Below are positions 52,932 through 61,668 of a DNA stretch of 64,000 nt, piece by piece. The notes beneath the pieces are model-generated. The model did not search any database and was not told where the DNA came from. It saw nothing but the letters and a program-made list of their open reading frames with translations. The position numbers were made by a program, and so were the translations under genes. Position 1 is the first letter of the stretch. The number at the start of each line of letters is the position of its first letter. Source of the DNA: UBA1858 sp964636225 (GTDB taxonomy: Bacteria > Pseudomonadota > Gammaproteobacteria > UBA4575); the NCBI GenBank assembly GCA_964636225.1, contig CAZWQM010000006.1:1-64000 (forward strand), in the 5' to 3' direction.

Positions 52932-54296
52932 ATGGATAATTTTTTAATCAGTGTTATTTCTTTCATCGTGGCGGTCAGTGTCATTGTGACAGTGCACGAG
53001 TTTGGTCACTTTATTGTGGCGCGTACGCTTGGTGTCAAGGTGCTGCGTTTTTCAGTCGGATTTGGTCGCTCACTGCTTCGATATAAGTCTGCCAAAAGTG
53101 GCGTGGAATATGTACTGGCTTCAATCCCTCTGGGCGGCTATGTGAAAATGCTGGATGAGCGCGAAGGCGAGGTTGCACCAAGTGAGCAGCATTTGGCATT
53201 TAATCGTCAACCTGTCGGTTCGCGCCTCGCGATTGCTGCAGCGGGTCCGATGTTTAATTTCATTTTTGCGGTATTTGCCTATGCCTGTATGTATTTGGTG
53301 GGAGTGCAGGGAGTTATTCCGGAGGTGGGAGAAGTTGAGCCGAATAGTCTTGCTGATCAGGCCGGTTTAAAACAGGGAGATATTATTGTGCAGGTGAATC
53401 ATAAGCCTGTTTCAACCTGGGAAGAGGCAAGCATCGCCATGATTGATGAGGGTTTGAAGACAGGTGTAATAAGTCTGAGTAAAAAAGACACGCATCAGAG
53501 AGAGTCGGAGGTCCTGCTGGATTTGTCTGATACTCGCGTGTTGCTGGACGAAGGCAGCCCGCTGGAGAAAATCGGTGTGCAGCCGTGGCGTCTGAAATTA
53601 TACGCCAGGCTAGGCGAGTTCGCGCCCGAAAGTGCTGCAAGAGAGCAGGGTCTTGAAGAGGGGGATACCATACTATCTGCCAATGGCGAAGCGCTCTCGG
53701 ACTGGGCGCAGCTGGTGAATGTCGTTCAGTCTCATCCAAACAAGCCGATCAGTCTGGAGATTTTGAGAGGTGAAGAGCCAATGAGTCGTGTCATTATTCC
53801 CGCCGCGGAGGTCGTGGACGGTCAAAAAGTAGGCAGAATTGGCGTGTACCCTTGGATTGACGAGGAAGCGCGCAGCAAAAGACAGGTCACCCTGCGTGAG
53901 GGTTTGTTTGACTCAATACATAAAGGTGCCTCGAAAACTCTTGATATGAGTGTGTTGACGGTTAAACTGCTCGGAAAGCTCCTGACAGGAGAGGCTTCTG
54001 TAAAGAATATCAGTGGCCCGATCTCAATCGCTGAGTATGCCGGCATATCTGCGCAATTGGGTTTGGCAACATTTCTCAGTACATTAGCAATTATCAGCAT
54101 TAGTATTGGTATACTTAACTTGATGCCGTTACCGATCCTTGATGGTGGTCACATACTGTACTGCCTGGTAGAAGTGATTAAGGGGAGTCCGGTTTCTGAA
54201 GCAACCCAATTAGTTGGACAGAAAGTGGGAATATTTATGTTAGCGGGGTTAATGACGTTGGCATTTTATAATGATTTCCAACGTGTATTTAGCTAA
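52932..54296 (+). CDS. rseP: RIP zinc metalloprotease RseP
   Basis: The 454-residue site-2 protease cleaves anti-sigma factor RseA within the membrane in the sigma-E envelope stress response. The active-site HEFGH is at residues 22-26 in the first membrane segment and the third zinc ligand is in LPILDGGHILYC. Two periplasmic PDZ domains lie between (EPNSLADQAGLKQGDII and ESAAREQGLEEGDTI). It directly precedes bamA, whose assembly state feeds this pathway. Confidence 0.96.
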   Translation: MDNFLISVISFIVAVSVIVTVHEFGHFIVARTLGVKVLRFSVGFGRSLLRYKSAKSGVEYVLASIPLGGYVKMLDEREGEVAPSEQHLAFNRQPVGSRLAIAAAGPMFNFIFAVFAYACMYLVGVQGVIPEVGEVEPNSLADQAGLKQGDIIVQVNHKPVSTWEEASIAMIDEGLKTGVISLSKKDTHQRESEVLLDLSDTRVLLDEGSPLEKIGVQPWRLKLYARLGEFAPESAAREQGLEEGDTILSANGEALSDWAQLVNVVQSHPNKPISLEILRGEEPMSRVIIPAAEVVDGQKVGRIGVYPWIDEEARSKRQVTLREGLFDSIHKGASKTLDMSVLTVKLLGKLLTGEASVKNISGPISIAEYAGISAQLGLATFLSTLAIISISIGILNLMPLPILDGGHILYCLVEVIKGSPVSEATQLVGQKVGIFMLAGLMTLAFYNDFQRVFS

Positions 54297-54314
54297 TCAA
54301 ATTTAATCATAGAC

Positions 54315-56597
54315 GTGACAATAAGAATAATAAAAACAGTTTCCCTTTCAATTTTGTTACTGCTGGCTAATGTTTCCATAGCCGAACCATTCAAAATTAG
54401 AGATATTATCCTTGAAGGGCTAGAGAGAATTGAGCCGGGGACTGTCTTTACCTATATCCCGGTTAAAGTCGGCGATATATTTACAGACGCAGATTCTGCG
54501 GAAGTGATTCGTGAATTATACAAAACCGAATTATTTAGTGATGTTGCGTTGCGTCTTGAAGCTTCTGCGCTCATTGTTGTCCTTAAAGAACGTCCAGGAA
54601 TCGCATCTTTGGATATCAAAGGTAACAAGGATATTCCCGACGAGCAATTAAAAGAAAGTCTCACCGACATTGGAATAGCCCCAGGCCGGGTATTGAATCG
54701 TTCAGTGCTGGAACGTCTGGAAAATGAATTGCTACAACAGTATTTTGCACGTGGCAAATATAATGTTCAGATTAAAACCATAACGACCGAGCTGGTACGT
54801 AACCGGGTTGATGTTGAAATTCAGATTGCTGAAGGGAAGGCGGCGAAAATAAAAGACATCAATATTGTTGGGAATACAATCTATAAAGATAATAAACTGA
54901 AAAAGAAATTTGAGTCCGGACATAAACCTTTTTGGAAATTCTGGTCTGACACAGATAAATATTCCAAGCAAAGATTGTCTGCGGATCTGGAGACTTTGCG
55001 CTCTCAATACCTAAATAATGGCTACCTGAATTTTTCTATAGATTCAACTCAGGTCTCTATCACTCCTGACAAAAAAGACATTTTTGTCACCATTAACATC
55101 AATGAAGGCGATCAATATACACTGGCCAAAGTCAATGTTGCGGGTAACTTTGAAGTGCCGGAACAGGAAATTAGAGACCTTTTGGAAGTCGAAGTGGGTG
55201 AAATCTTTTCTCGCCAACAGGTTGTCGCATCAGTGGAGAAAATTTCTTCCAGACTGGGTGCTGATGGTTACGCCTTTGCGCGAGTCAATCCAGTGCCTTC
55301 TGTCGATGAAGAAACCAAATCCGTAGAGCTGACCTTTTTTATCGACCCCGGTAAAAGGGTTTATGTTCGACGCGTTGAAATTGTAGGGAATCAGTATAGC
55401 CGTGATGAAGTGTACCGCCGTGAGTTACGGCAAATGGAGGGCGGCTGGTATTCGCAAGCCGGTATAGAAGCTTCGCGCTCAAGAATCCAGCGTCTGGCTT
55501 TTGTAGAGAGTGTTGAAGTGGACACTGTAAAGCTTCCAGGTGAAGATGATTTTGTGGATATTAAAATTTCCGTAACGGAGCGTCTGGCAGGCAGTTTCTC
55601 AGTGGGCGCAGGATTCTCTGATAGCCAGGGGGTGGTACTTACCACTAGTGTCAGCCAGGATAATTTCCTGGGGACCGGAAAGCAGGTTGCTTTCAGAATT
55701 AACACCAGTCAGATCAATACAGTTTACGATTTTTCATACAGTGACCCTTATTATACAATCGATGGTGTGAGTCGAGGTTTTGGCTTCAGCTATATTGCTA
55801 CCGAAACAGAAGAAGCGGATATATCCAACTTTGACTCGGACCAGTTCAGCTTTCGCGCCAATTACGGTATTCCACTGACAGAAGTGGATCGGGTGAGTGT
55901 GGTAGGCGATATTCGTACTACGCAGATAAATACAAACTCAAATACATCGGATGAAGTATTGGAGTTTTTGAATGACAATGGCGATGATTATATAAACTTT
56001 AATCTCACGGGTATTTATGCCCACGATAGTCGTAACCGAAGAACCTTCGGTACCAAAGGTTTTTACAGTCGTGCACGTTTTGAATTTACGGTGCCTTCCA
56101 GTGATTTGGAATACTATAAGGCGGATCATGAGCATTTGTGGTTGATTCCAATAAATGAAACCTTCACTTTTGCAACCCGCTCAGAGATTGGTTACGGTGA
56201 CAGTTTTGGTAGTACCACGGATTTACCCTTCTTTGAAAAGTTTCGTGCTGGTGGTTCGGATTCTGTAAGAGGATTCAGGGATAATTCACTCGGTCCGCAG
56301 GATTCCGAGGATGACGCATTTGGTGGAAACTTCCTGACGACAGCCGGTGTGGAAATATACTTTCCGGTGCCATCTCTGGTAGAGGCATCAAGATTTCGCT
56401 TGGGACTGTTTGCTGACGTAGGTAATGTGTTTGCAGATGTGGACGAGTTTGAAACCAGTGAATTGAGAGGAAGCGTGGGCCTGGAAATGAATTTAATAAC
56501 AGGACTGGGTGGAATAACATTAAGTTTTGCCAGTCCGTTTAATGATGATGAAGATGAAACTGAGCCTTTCCAATTTGAACTGGGCACAAGTTTCTAA
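54315..56597 (+). CDS. bamA: Outer membrane protein assembly factor BamA
   Basis: The 760-residue Omp85 protein is the core of the outer-membrane beta-barrel assembly machine. A signal peptide ends near SIA/EPF. Five POTRA domains span residues about 22-420 (IRDIILEGLERIEPGTVFTY is the first) and a 16-strand barrel follows; the lid-lock motif RGF appears in DSVRGFRDNSLGP. The last residue is Phe (LGTSF), the usual barrel end signal. The start is a GTG at 54315. skp follows. Confidence 0.97.
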   Translation: MTIRIIKTVSLSILLLLANVSIAEPFKIRDIILEGLERIEPGTVFTYIPVKVGDIFTDADSAEVIRELYKTELFSDVALRLEASALIVVLKERPGIASLDIKGNKDIPDEQLKESLTDIGIAPGRVLNRSVLERLENELLQQYFARGKYNVQIKTITTELVRNRVDVEIQIAEGKAAKIKDINIVGNTIYKDNKLKKKFESGHKPFWKFWSDTDKYSKQRLSADLETLRSQYLNNGYLNFSIDSTQVSITPDKKDIFVTININEGDQYTLAKVNVAGNFEVPEQEIRDLLEVEVGEIFSRQQVVASVEKISSRLGADGYAFARVNPVPSVDEETKSVELTFFIDPGKRVYVRRVEIVGNQYSRDEVYRRELRQMEGGWYSQAGIEASRSRIQRLAFVESVEVDTVKLPGEDDFVDIKISVTERLAGSFSVGAGFSDSQGVVLTTSVSQDNFLGTGKQVAFRINTSQINTVYDFSYSDPYYTIDGVSRGFGFSYIATETEEADISNFDSDQFSFRANYGIPLTEVDRVSVVGDIRTTQINTNSNTSDEVLEFLNDNGDDYINFNLTGIYAHDSRNRRTFGTKGFYSRARFEFTVPSSDLEYYKADHEHLWLIPINETFTFATRSEIGYGDSFGSTTDLPFFEKFRAGGSDSVRGFRDNSLGPQDSEDDAFGGNFLTTAGVEIYFPVPSLVEASRFRLGLFADVGNVFADVDEFETSELRGSVGLEMNLITGLGGITLSFASPFNDDEDETEPFQFELGTSF

Positions 56598-56618
56598 CTC
56601 AGGAGAAGCGTCTTGAAT

Positions 56619-57119
56619 ATGCAAAGAATTACTATAGTCTTATTTTTTCTGTTAATTGCTTTGTCTGCGGTTGCCAACGCAGAGTCCAAGATTGGCTATG
56701 TTAATTTTGGCAAATTGATGGAAGAATCCCAGCAAGGTCAGGCTGTGCGCAAAGCATTGGAAAGCGAGTTCTCAAGCCGCGATAAACAGCTGGGGTTGTC
56801 ACGAGACGCCATTTTGAAAATGGAAGAAAAACTTAAGAATGATGACAGTATTATGAGTGAAGCCAATCGCATTCAGCTCGAAAGGGATATTTTAAGCAAG
56901 AAGCGAGATCATAATCGTCTTCGGGATGAGTACCGTGAAGATATCAATATTCGCCGAAATGAGGAAATAGGTGCACTTCAGAAGAAAGTTTACGAGGTCA
57001 TCAAAAAGTTCTCTATCGAAAAAGGTTATGATCTTGTGTTAACCCAGGCCGTGCTCTATGCCAGCCCTCGGGTGGATATTACAGATCAGGTTCTGCAAAG
57101 ACTTAACTCTGGGCAATAA
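56619..57119 (+). CDS. skp: Periplasmic chaperone Skp (OmpH)
   Basis: A 166-residue periplasmic chaperone that holds unfolded outer-membrane proteins. A signal peptide ends near ANA/ESK, the conserved start KIGYVNFGKLMEESQQG follows, and the body is a long charged coiled coil, ending with KGYDLVLTQAVLYAS. The ATG at 56619 is used, with a GGAGAAG site just upstream at 56603-56609. It is between bamA and lpxD. Confidence 0.94.
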   Translation: MQRITIVLFFLLIALSAVANAESKIGYVNFGKLMEESQQGQAVRKALESEFSSRDKQLGLSRDAILKMEEKLKNDDSIMSEANRIQLERDILSKKRDHNRLRDEYREDINIRRNEEIGALQKKVYEVIKKFSIEKGYDLVLTQAVLYASPRVDITDQVLQRLNSGQ

Positions 57120-57142
57120 TAATATCTTTAATAGAGAATATA

Positions 57143-58174
57143 ATGACCTATAGCGTGCGCGAGTTAGCACGTGAAATAGGCGTTGATGTTATTGGTAACG
57201 CAGACGATGTGATTACTCATGTTGCTGACCTACAAGACTCGAAGCAAGGAAGTCTTTCCTTTGTTGCCTCCAATCAATACCTGAGCAAGTTAGCGCATAC
57301 AAAAGCAACAGCTGTCATTTTACCAGAATCTCTCGTAGAACATTGTAAGACAACGGCGCTGGTTTCAAAAAACCCATATCTAAGTTTCGCTCGTGCGGCA
57401 AGATTGCTGCATCCAGATGAAGAATTTGTGCCAGGAATACATCCAACTGCGGTGATTCATGAGGAGTGCGAGATTGCAGATAATGTTTTTATTGGTCCCA
57501 ACGTAGTCATATCCGCCAAGTGCACCATTGGTAGGAACGCATACATTGGCGCAGGCAGTGTAATTACAGCGCCAGTTTTTATAGGTGCTTCAACGCGTTT
57601 GATAGCCCGTGTCACGATTGCGGGTCCTACTCAGATAGGTGAGCGAGTCATTATTCATCCAGGAGCAGTCATTGCCAGTGACGGTTTTGGCTTGGCTAAT
57701 GATAATGGTATCTGGGAAAAAATTCCCCAGTTGGGTCGAGTGGTGCTTGGGAATGATGTAGAAATAGGGGCAAATACGACAATTGATCGAGGCGCATTAA
57801 AGGATACCGTTATTGAACAGGGTGCTAAACTTGATAACCAGATACAGATTGCCCATAACGTTGTAGTTGGCGCACATACAGCCATCGCTGGATGTACCGG
57901 AATTGCTGGCAGTACGGTAATTGGAAAACACTGTGCTATAGGTGCGGCAGCAGGCATTCAGGGGCATATAAACATTGCTGACGGTGTGCAAGTCTCGGGA
58001 ATGACAGCGATACGAAAGTCAATTACCAAGCCTGGACTATATTCATCCGGAACGGCTGCGCAGGATAATCAAACATGGTTACGTAATGCAACCCGATTTA
58101 AAGATCTTGATACGTTGTTTAAGCGAGTGAATGATATAATTAGAAGATTAGAGAAAATTGATAGAGGAAAATAA
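57143..58174 (+). CDS. lpxD: UDP-3-O-(3-hydroxyacyl)glucosamine N-acyltransferase
   Basis: The 343-residue left-handed beta-helix enzyme adds the second 3-hydroxyacyl chain to the lipid A precursor. An N-terminal uridine-binding domain (SKQGSLSFVASNQYL) precedes the hexapeptide repeats; the catalytic His is in DNQIQIAHNVVVGAH. Its product step follows LpxC and precedes LpxH. It stands upstream of fabZ and lpxA in the usual order. If the precursor is the diamino sugar discussed at 60560-62601, it would act on the deacetylated 2-amino group as normal. Confidence 0.96.
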   Translation: MTYSVRELAREIGVDVIGNADDVITHVADLQDSKQGSLSFVASNQYLSKLAHTKATAVILPESLVEHCKTTALVSKNPYLSFARAARLLHPDEEFVPGIHPTAVIHEECEIADNVFIGPNVVISAKCTIGRNAYIGAGSVITAPVFIGASTRLIARVTIAGPTQIGERVIIHPGAVIASDGFGLANDNGIWEKIPQLGRVVLGNDVEIGANTTIDRGALKDTVIEQGAKLDNQIQIAHNVVVGAHTAIAGCTGIAGSTVIGKHCAIGAAAGIQGHINIADGVQVSGMTAIRKSITKPGLYSSGTAAQDNQTWLRNATRFKDLDTLFKRVNDIIRRLEKIDRGK

Positions 58175-58175
58175 A

Positions 58176-58622
58176 ATGGATAGTGTAATGTCGGTGGAAG
58201 AAATAATGAAGTATCTCCCGCATCGGTATCCTTTTCTGTTGCTGGATCGCATAGTTGAATGTAAACATGGTGATTCAATTACGGCGATAAAAAACGTTAC
58301 AATAAATGAAGCTTTTTTCCAGGGACACTTTCCAAATACGCCAGTATTTCCAGGGGTGTTAATTTTGGAAGCGCTCGCTCAGGCATCTGGAGTGCTGGTT
58401 TTGAGCGACCCTAAACTTAAACCGGAAAATGAAAGTTTGTTTTTGTTTGTAGGAATTGATAACACACGATTCAAGCGTCCTGTCATTCCGGGAGATCAAA
58501 TGCGTCTGGAATCGCGCCTGACAAGAATGAAAAGAAACTATGGAATATTTGAGACAAATGCCTATGTGAAAAATGAGTTAGCGGCCAGTGCGGAACTAAA
58601 ATGCATGTTTAAAGACTTATAA
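58176..58622 (+). CDS. fabZ: 3-hydroxyacyl-[acyl-carrier-protein] dehydratase FabZ
   Basis: A 148-residue hotdog-fold dehydratase of type II fatty acid synthesis. The catalytic His and Glu are in FFQGHFPNTPVFPGVLILEA. The ATG at 58176 follows GAGGA at 58164-58168 with a seven-base spacer and is preferred to the TTG at 58158, which lies in the lpxD end. FabZ balances 3-hydroxyacyl-ACP use between phospholipid and lipid A, hence its place in the lpx cluster. Confidence 0.95.
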   Translation: MDSVMSVEEIMKYLPHRYPFLLLDRIVECKHGDSITAIKNVTINEAFFQGHFPNTPVFPGVLILEALAQASGVLVLSDPKLKPENESLFLFVGIDNTRFKRPVIPGDQMRLESRLTRMKRNYGIFETNAYVKNELAASAELKCMFKDL

Positions 58623-58625
58623 AGC

Positions 58626-59435
58626 ATGACGATACCCGACTCAATGCATCAGGCAGTAGAAATTGACGTTCATCCTACGGCAATTATAGATCCTTATGCA
58701 AAGTTGTCTGCTGGTGTCAGTGTGGGGCCTTACTCCGTTATTGGTGCTAAAGTTGAGGTTAGTGAAAATACAACGATTGGTCCGCATGTCGTTATTCAGG
58801 GGCCGGCAACAATCGGGAAAGGTAATAAAATTTTTCAATTTTCATCTCTGGGCGAGATTCCGCAAGATAAAAAATTTACTGGTGAAGACAGTCAGCTTGT
58901 AATTGGCAACAATAATACGATTAGAGAGTTCTGTACGATTAATCGTGGAACTAACGCCAATCAGGGGTCGACGGTGATAGGCAATGATAACTGGATCATG
59001 GCTTATGTGCATATTGCGCATGATTGTATCATTGGTAATAACACTATTTTCTCAAATGGGGCTTCATTGGCTGGGCATGTCGTAGTGGATGATTATGCTG
59101 TATTGGGCGGATTTACGCTTGTGCACCAGTTCTGCCGTATTGGCGCACATTCATTTTGTGGAATGGGTTCTGCGTTAAATAAAGATTTACCACCCTATAT
59201 GATGGCGGCTGGGAATCTGGCTAAAGCATTTGGTTTGAATAAGGAAGGACTGCGACGCAGGCATTTTAGCGAAGAAGTCATTCGGGCATTACATCAGGCA
59301 TATAAAGCTCTGATTGTTTCCAGGAATACACGTTCTGAGCAACTTGATAAAATCAAGGATCTTGCCGCGCAATACTCGGAAGTTCGCGCCTTCGTGGAAT
59401 TTATAGAAAAAAGTCAGCGTGGTACTGTTCGTTAA
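58626..59435 (+). CDS. lpxA: UDP-GlcNAc acyltransferase (lipid A, first step)
   Basis: The 269-residue beta-helix enzyme transfers a 3-hydroxyacyl chain from ACP to position 3 of UDP-GlcNAc, or of UDP-GlcNAc3N in some bacteria. The catalytic His is H132 in YVHIAHDCIIG. The acyl-length ruler region reads AHSFCGMGSALNKD: Met 180 aligns with E. coli Gly 173, and Met there gives short (C10) selectivity in Pseudomonas aeruginosa LpxA. The C-terminal helical domain (GLNKEGLRRRHFS) is complete. It converges with lpxB, overlapping by four bases. Confidence 0.95.
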   Translation: MTIPDSMHQAVEIDVHPTAIIDPYAKLSAGVSVGPYSVIGAKVEVSENTTIGPHVVIQGPATIGKGNKIFQFSSLGEIPQDKKFTGEDSQLVIGNNNTIREFCTINRGTNANQGSTVIGNDNWIMAYVHIAHDCIIGNNTIFSNGASLAGHVVVDDYAVLGGFTLVHQFCRIGAHSFCGMGSALNKDLPPYMMAAGNLAKAFGLNKEGLRRRHFSEEVIRALHQAYKALIVSRNTRSEQLDKIKDLAAQYSEVRAFVEFIEKSQRGTVR

Positions 59436-60547
59436 CGTTGATTGATCAACTCAATGGCGCGTTGTGCCAGTTCCTTGGAATTTATGCCTGAATTTAGTTT
59501 GGCATAAATCTCAGCGCGATTTTTTAATGTGATCTGCTCGATTTCGTGGTTATTTATTATTTCGCTTAATGAAGTCGCTAATGCGTCCGCGTTTGCACTA
59601 CCTTGAATTAACTCGGTATATGCGCGCTTGTTTAGAATAATATTTGCTAGACAGATATGTTCAACTTTAACCATATGCCCGAATAATTTATAAGTAATGG
59701 GTGAGATTTTATAAATAACTACCATGGCTTTGCCCATAAGTGCTGCCTGCAATGTAGCGGTACCTGAAGCAATGCTTACGATATCGCATTGCTTAAGTGC
59801 GCCGTAGAAATTCCCTTTTTGATATCGGATAGGTAAATTATAAGAATTATAGTATTTAAGCTCGTCAATATTGATACCGGGTGCGACCGGTAAAATAAAT
59901 TTAATTGTGGGATCCTGCTTGAATAATTTATTGGCAGCTTCAATCATCACAGGTAGAAGTTTTTTTATTTCAGAATTGCGACTACCGGGAAGCAGGCCCA
60001 AAGTTGTTCCCTGGGTTGACGATGTGGATGAGGAGGTGTAGGTCGCGTCAATGTCGTCTAGTAACGGGTGGCGTACAAGACACACCGGTACGTTTTCTTT
60101 TTGATAAAAATCCAGCTCAAAAGGAAACAACACGGCCATCAAATCTATGCATTTTTTAATTTTTTTTATTCGGCCAGTACGCCATGCCCAGACTTGAGGG
60201 CTGACGTAAAACATCACTTTGATTCCGAGCTGTTTTGCATAGTAAGCAAGCTTTAAATTGAATTCGGGGTAATCAATAAGAACCAGTAAATCAGGTCGAC
60301 GTCTTTTGATATGCTTTTTTATGAAAGAAAGGATGCGGCGTAAACGTGGATAATGCCTAACGACTTCAGCGATCCCTATCACGGAAGTTTCGCCAACATC
60401 AAATAATGTTTCGACACCGGCACGACGCATGGACTGACCTCCTATACCCGAAAGGGTGATTGTTTTATCCAGTTTCTTGAGTGCGTCGGCCAGTTTGCTG
60501 CCCAGTAAATCTCCAGATACCTCGCCAGCAATTATGACAATGTCCAT
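59432..60547 (-). CDS. lpxB: Lipid A disaccharide synthase
   Basis: The 371-residue GT-B glycosyltransferase (family GT19) joins lipid X to UDP-diacylglucosamine. Typical segments are IIAGEVSGDLLGSKLADAL at the N-terminus, MFYVSPQVWAWR, LGLLPGSRNSEI and ASGTATLQAALMGKAMVV. Unusually it is on the minus strand facing lpxA, downstream of the aminotransferase and oxidoreductase genes, instead of following lpxA in the same operon. Confidence 0.96.
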   Translation of the reverse strand: MDIVIIAGEVSGDLLGSKLADALKKLDKTITLSGIGGQSMRRAGVETLFDVGETSVIGIAEVVRHYPRLRRILSFIKKHIKRRRPDLLVLIDYPEFNLKLAYYAKQLGIKVMFYVSPQVWAWRTGRIKKIKKCIDLMAVLFPFELDFYQKENVPVCLVRHPLLDDIDATYTSSSTSSTQGTTLGLLPGSRNSEIKKLLPVMIEAANKLFKQDPTIKFILPVAPGINIDELKYYNSYNLPIRYQKGNFYGALKQCDIVSIASGTATLQAALMGKAMVVIYKISPITYKLFGHMVKVEHICLANIILNKRAYTELIQGSANADALATSLSEIINNHEIEQITLKNRAEIYAKLNSGINSKELAQRAIELINQR

Positions 60548-60559
60548 TAAATCTTTTGC

Positions 60560-61666
60560 TTATCCATACTGTTGCTGGAATACATCAATCACTCTATCTA
60601 TCTGTTCTGATGAAAGTTCCGGGTACATGGGTAACGACAGGCAGCTTGCAGAAACTTGCTCGGTTATCGGCAGCGAGACAGAAGAATGATTATTGGTAAA
60701 TGCACGTTGCTGATGCAAGCCTTTCGGATAATAAATTGCAGAAGCTATATTTCTTTCGCTTAAAGCTGTGTGTAACAAATCACGCTGTGTATGCAGAATA
60801 GTGTACTGATGATATACATGTCGGCTCTCGGGCACTTCATTTGGCGTGCTAATTCCAAGTGCGGAGAGTGCGGTCGTATAGCGTGTAGCGTTCGCGTGTC
60901 GTTGTTGATTGTAAGTGTCTATGTGTTTTAATTTGATGCGCAGTATTGCCGCCTGTATCTCATCCAGACGGCTGTTATAGCCAATAATACTGTGTTCATA
61001 CCTCACAGGGCTGCCATGGTTGCGTAATAACTTCAATGTTTCTGCAAGTCCGTCATCTTTAGTGCATATCATACCGCCATCACCATAGCAGCCTAGATTT
61101 TTGCTTGGAAAAAAACTGAAGCAACTTATATCGCCCAATGTGCCAGCTTTTTTGTCTTTGTAGCTGGCGCCAAATGATTGAGCGCAGTCTTCGACTAAGA
61201 ATATATTTTTATTTTTGATAATTGCTTTTATTTTTTCGATGTCTGCCGGAAGTCCAAATAAATGTACCGCAATTATGGCTTTGGTGCGTTCGGTTATTAG
61301 GCTCTCAACATGAGCGGTATCGATATTTAATGTAACCGGGTCTATGTCGGCAAAGACGGGTGTCGCATTGACATAACGTATAGCCTCTGCAGTCGCTGCA
61401 AATGTATATGAGGGGCAAATCACTTCATCGTTTTGGCCAATGCCTAATGCGCGTAAAGCAAGATGCAGAGCATCTGTACCGGATGCACAACTGATAGCAT
61501 GTCTAATGTTTAAATACTCAGATACCTCGTCTTCAAGTGCGTGCACATTAGGGCCCATAATGAAGGCAGTATTTTCAAAGGTTTTAGTTAACTCGGCTTG
61601 AATTTCATCTTGGATAGATTGATATTGCTGGCGAAGATCAACCATGGGAATGGCAGTCGAATTCAT
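60560..61666 (-). CDS. gnnB: DegT-family aminotransferase, probable GnnB (UDP-3-keto-GlcNAc)
   Basis: A 368-residue DegT/DnrJ/EryC1 sugar aminotransferase. Features are PMVDLRQQYQSIQDEI at the N-terminus, CASGTDALHLALRALGIG, PSYTFAATAEAI, and the PLP lysine in CFSFFPSKNLGCYGDGG. The gene lies between the oxidoreductase (two bases away) and lpxB (12 bases away) on one minus-strand unit. In Acidithiobacillus ferrooxidans, GnnA and GnnB convert UDP-GlcNAc to UDP-2-acetamido-3-amino-GlcN for lipid A with amide-linked acyl chains. The lpx context supports that assignment. The alternative is a WbpE-type O-antigen enzyme, but no wbpA or wbpD partner is here. Confidence 0.72.
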   Translation of the reverse strand: MNSTAIPMVDLRQQYQSIQDEIQAELTKTFENTAFIMGPNVHALEDEVSEYLNIRHAISCASGTDALHLALRALGIGQNDEVICPSYTFAATAEAIRYVNATPVFADIDPVTLNIDTAHVESLITERTKAIIAVHLFGLPADIEKIKAIIKNKNIFLVEDCAQSFGASYKDKKAGTLGDISCFSFFPSKNLGCYGDGGMICTKDDGLAETLKLLRNHGSPVRYEHSIIGYNSRLDEIQAAILRIKLKHIDTYNQQRHANATRYTTALSALGISTPNEVPESRHVYHQYTILHTQRDLLHTALSERNIASAIYYPKGLHQQRAFTNNHSSVSLPITEQVSASCLSLPMYPELSSEQIDRVIDVFQQQYG

Positions 61667-61668
61667 AG

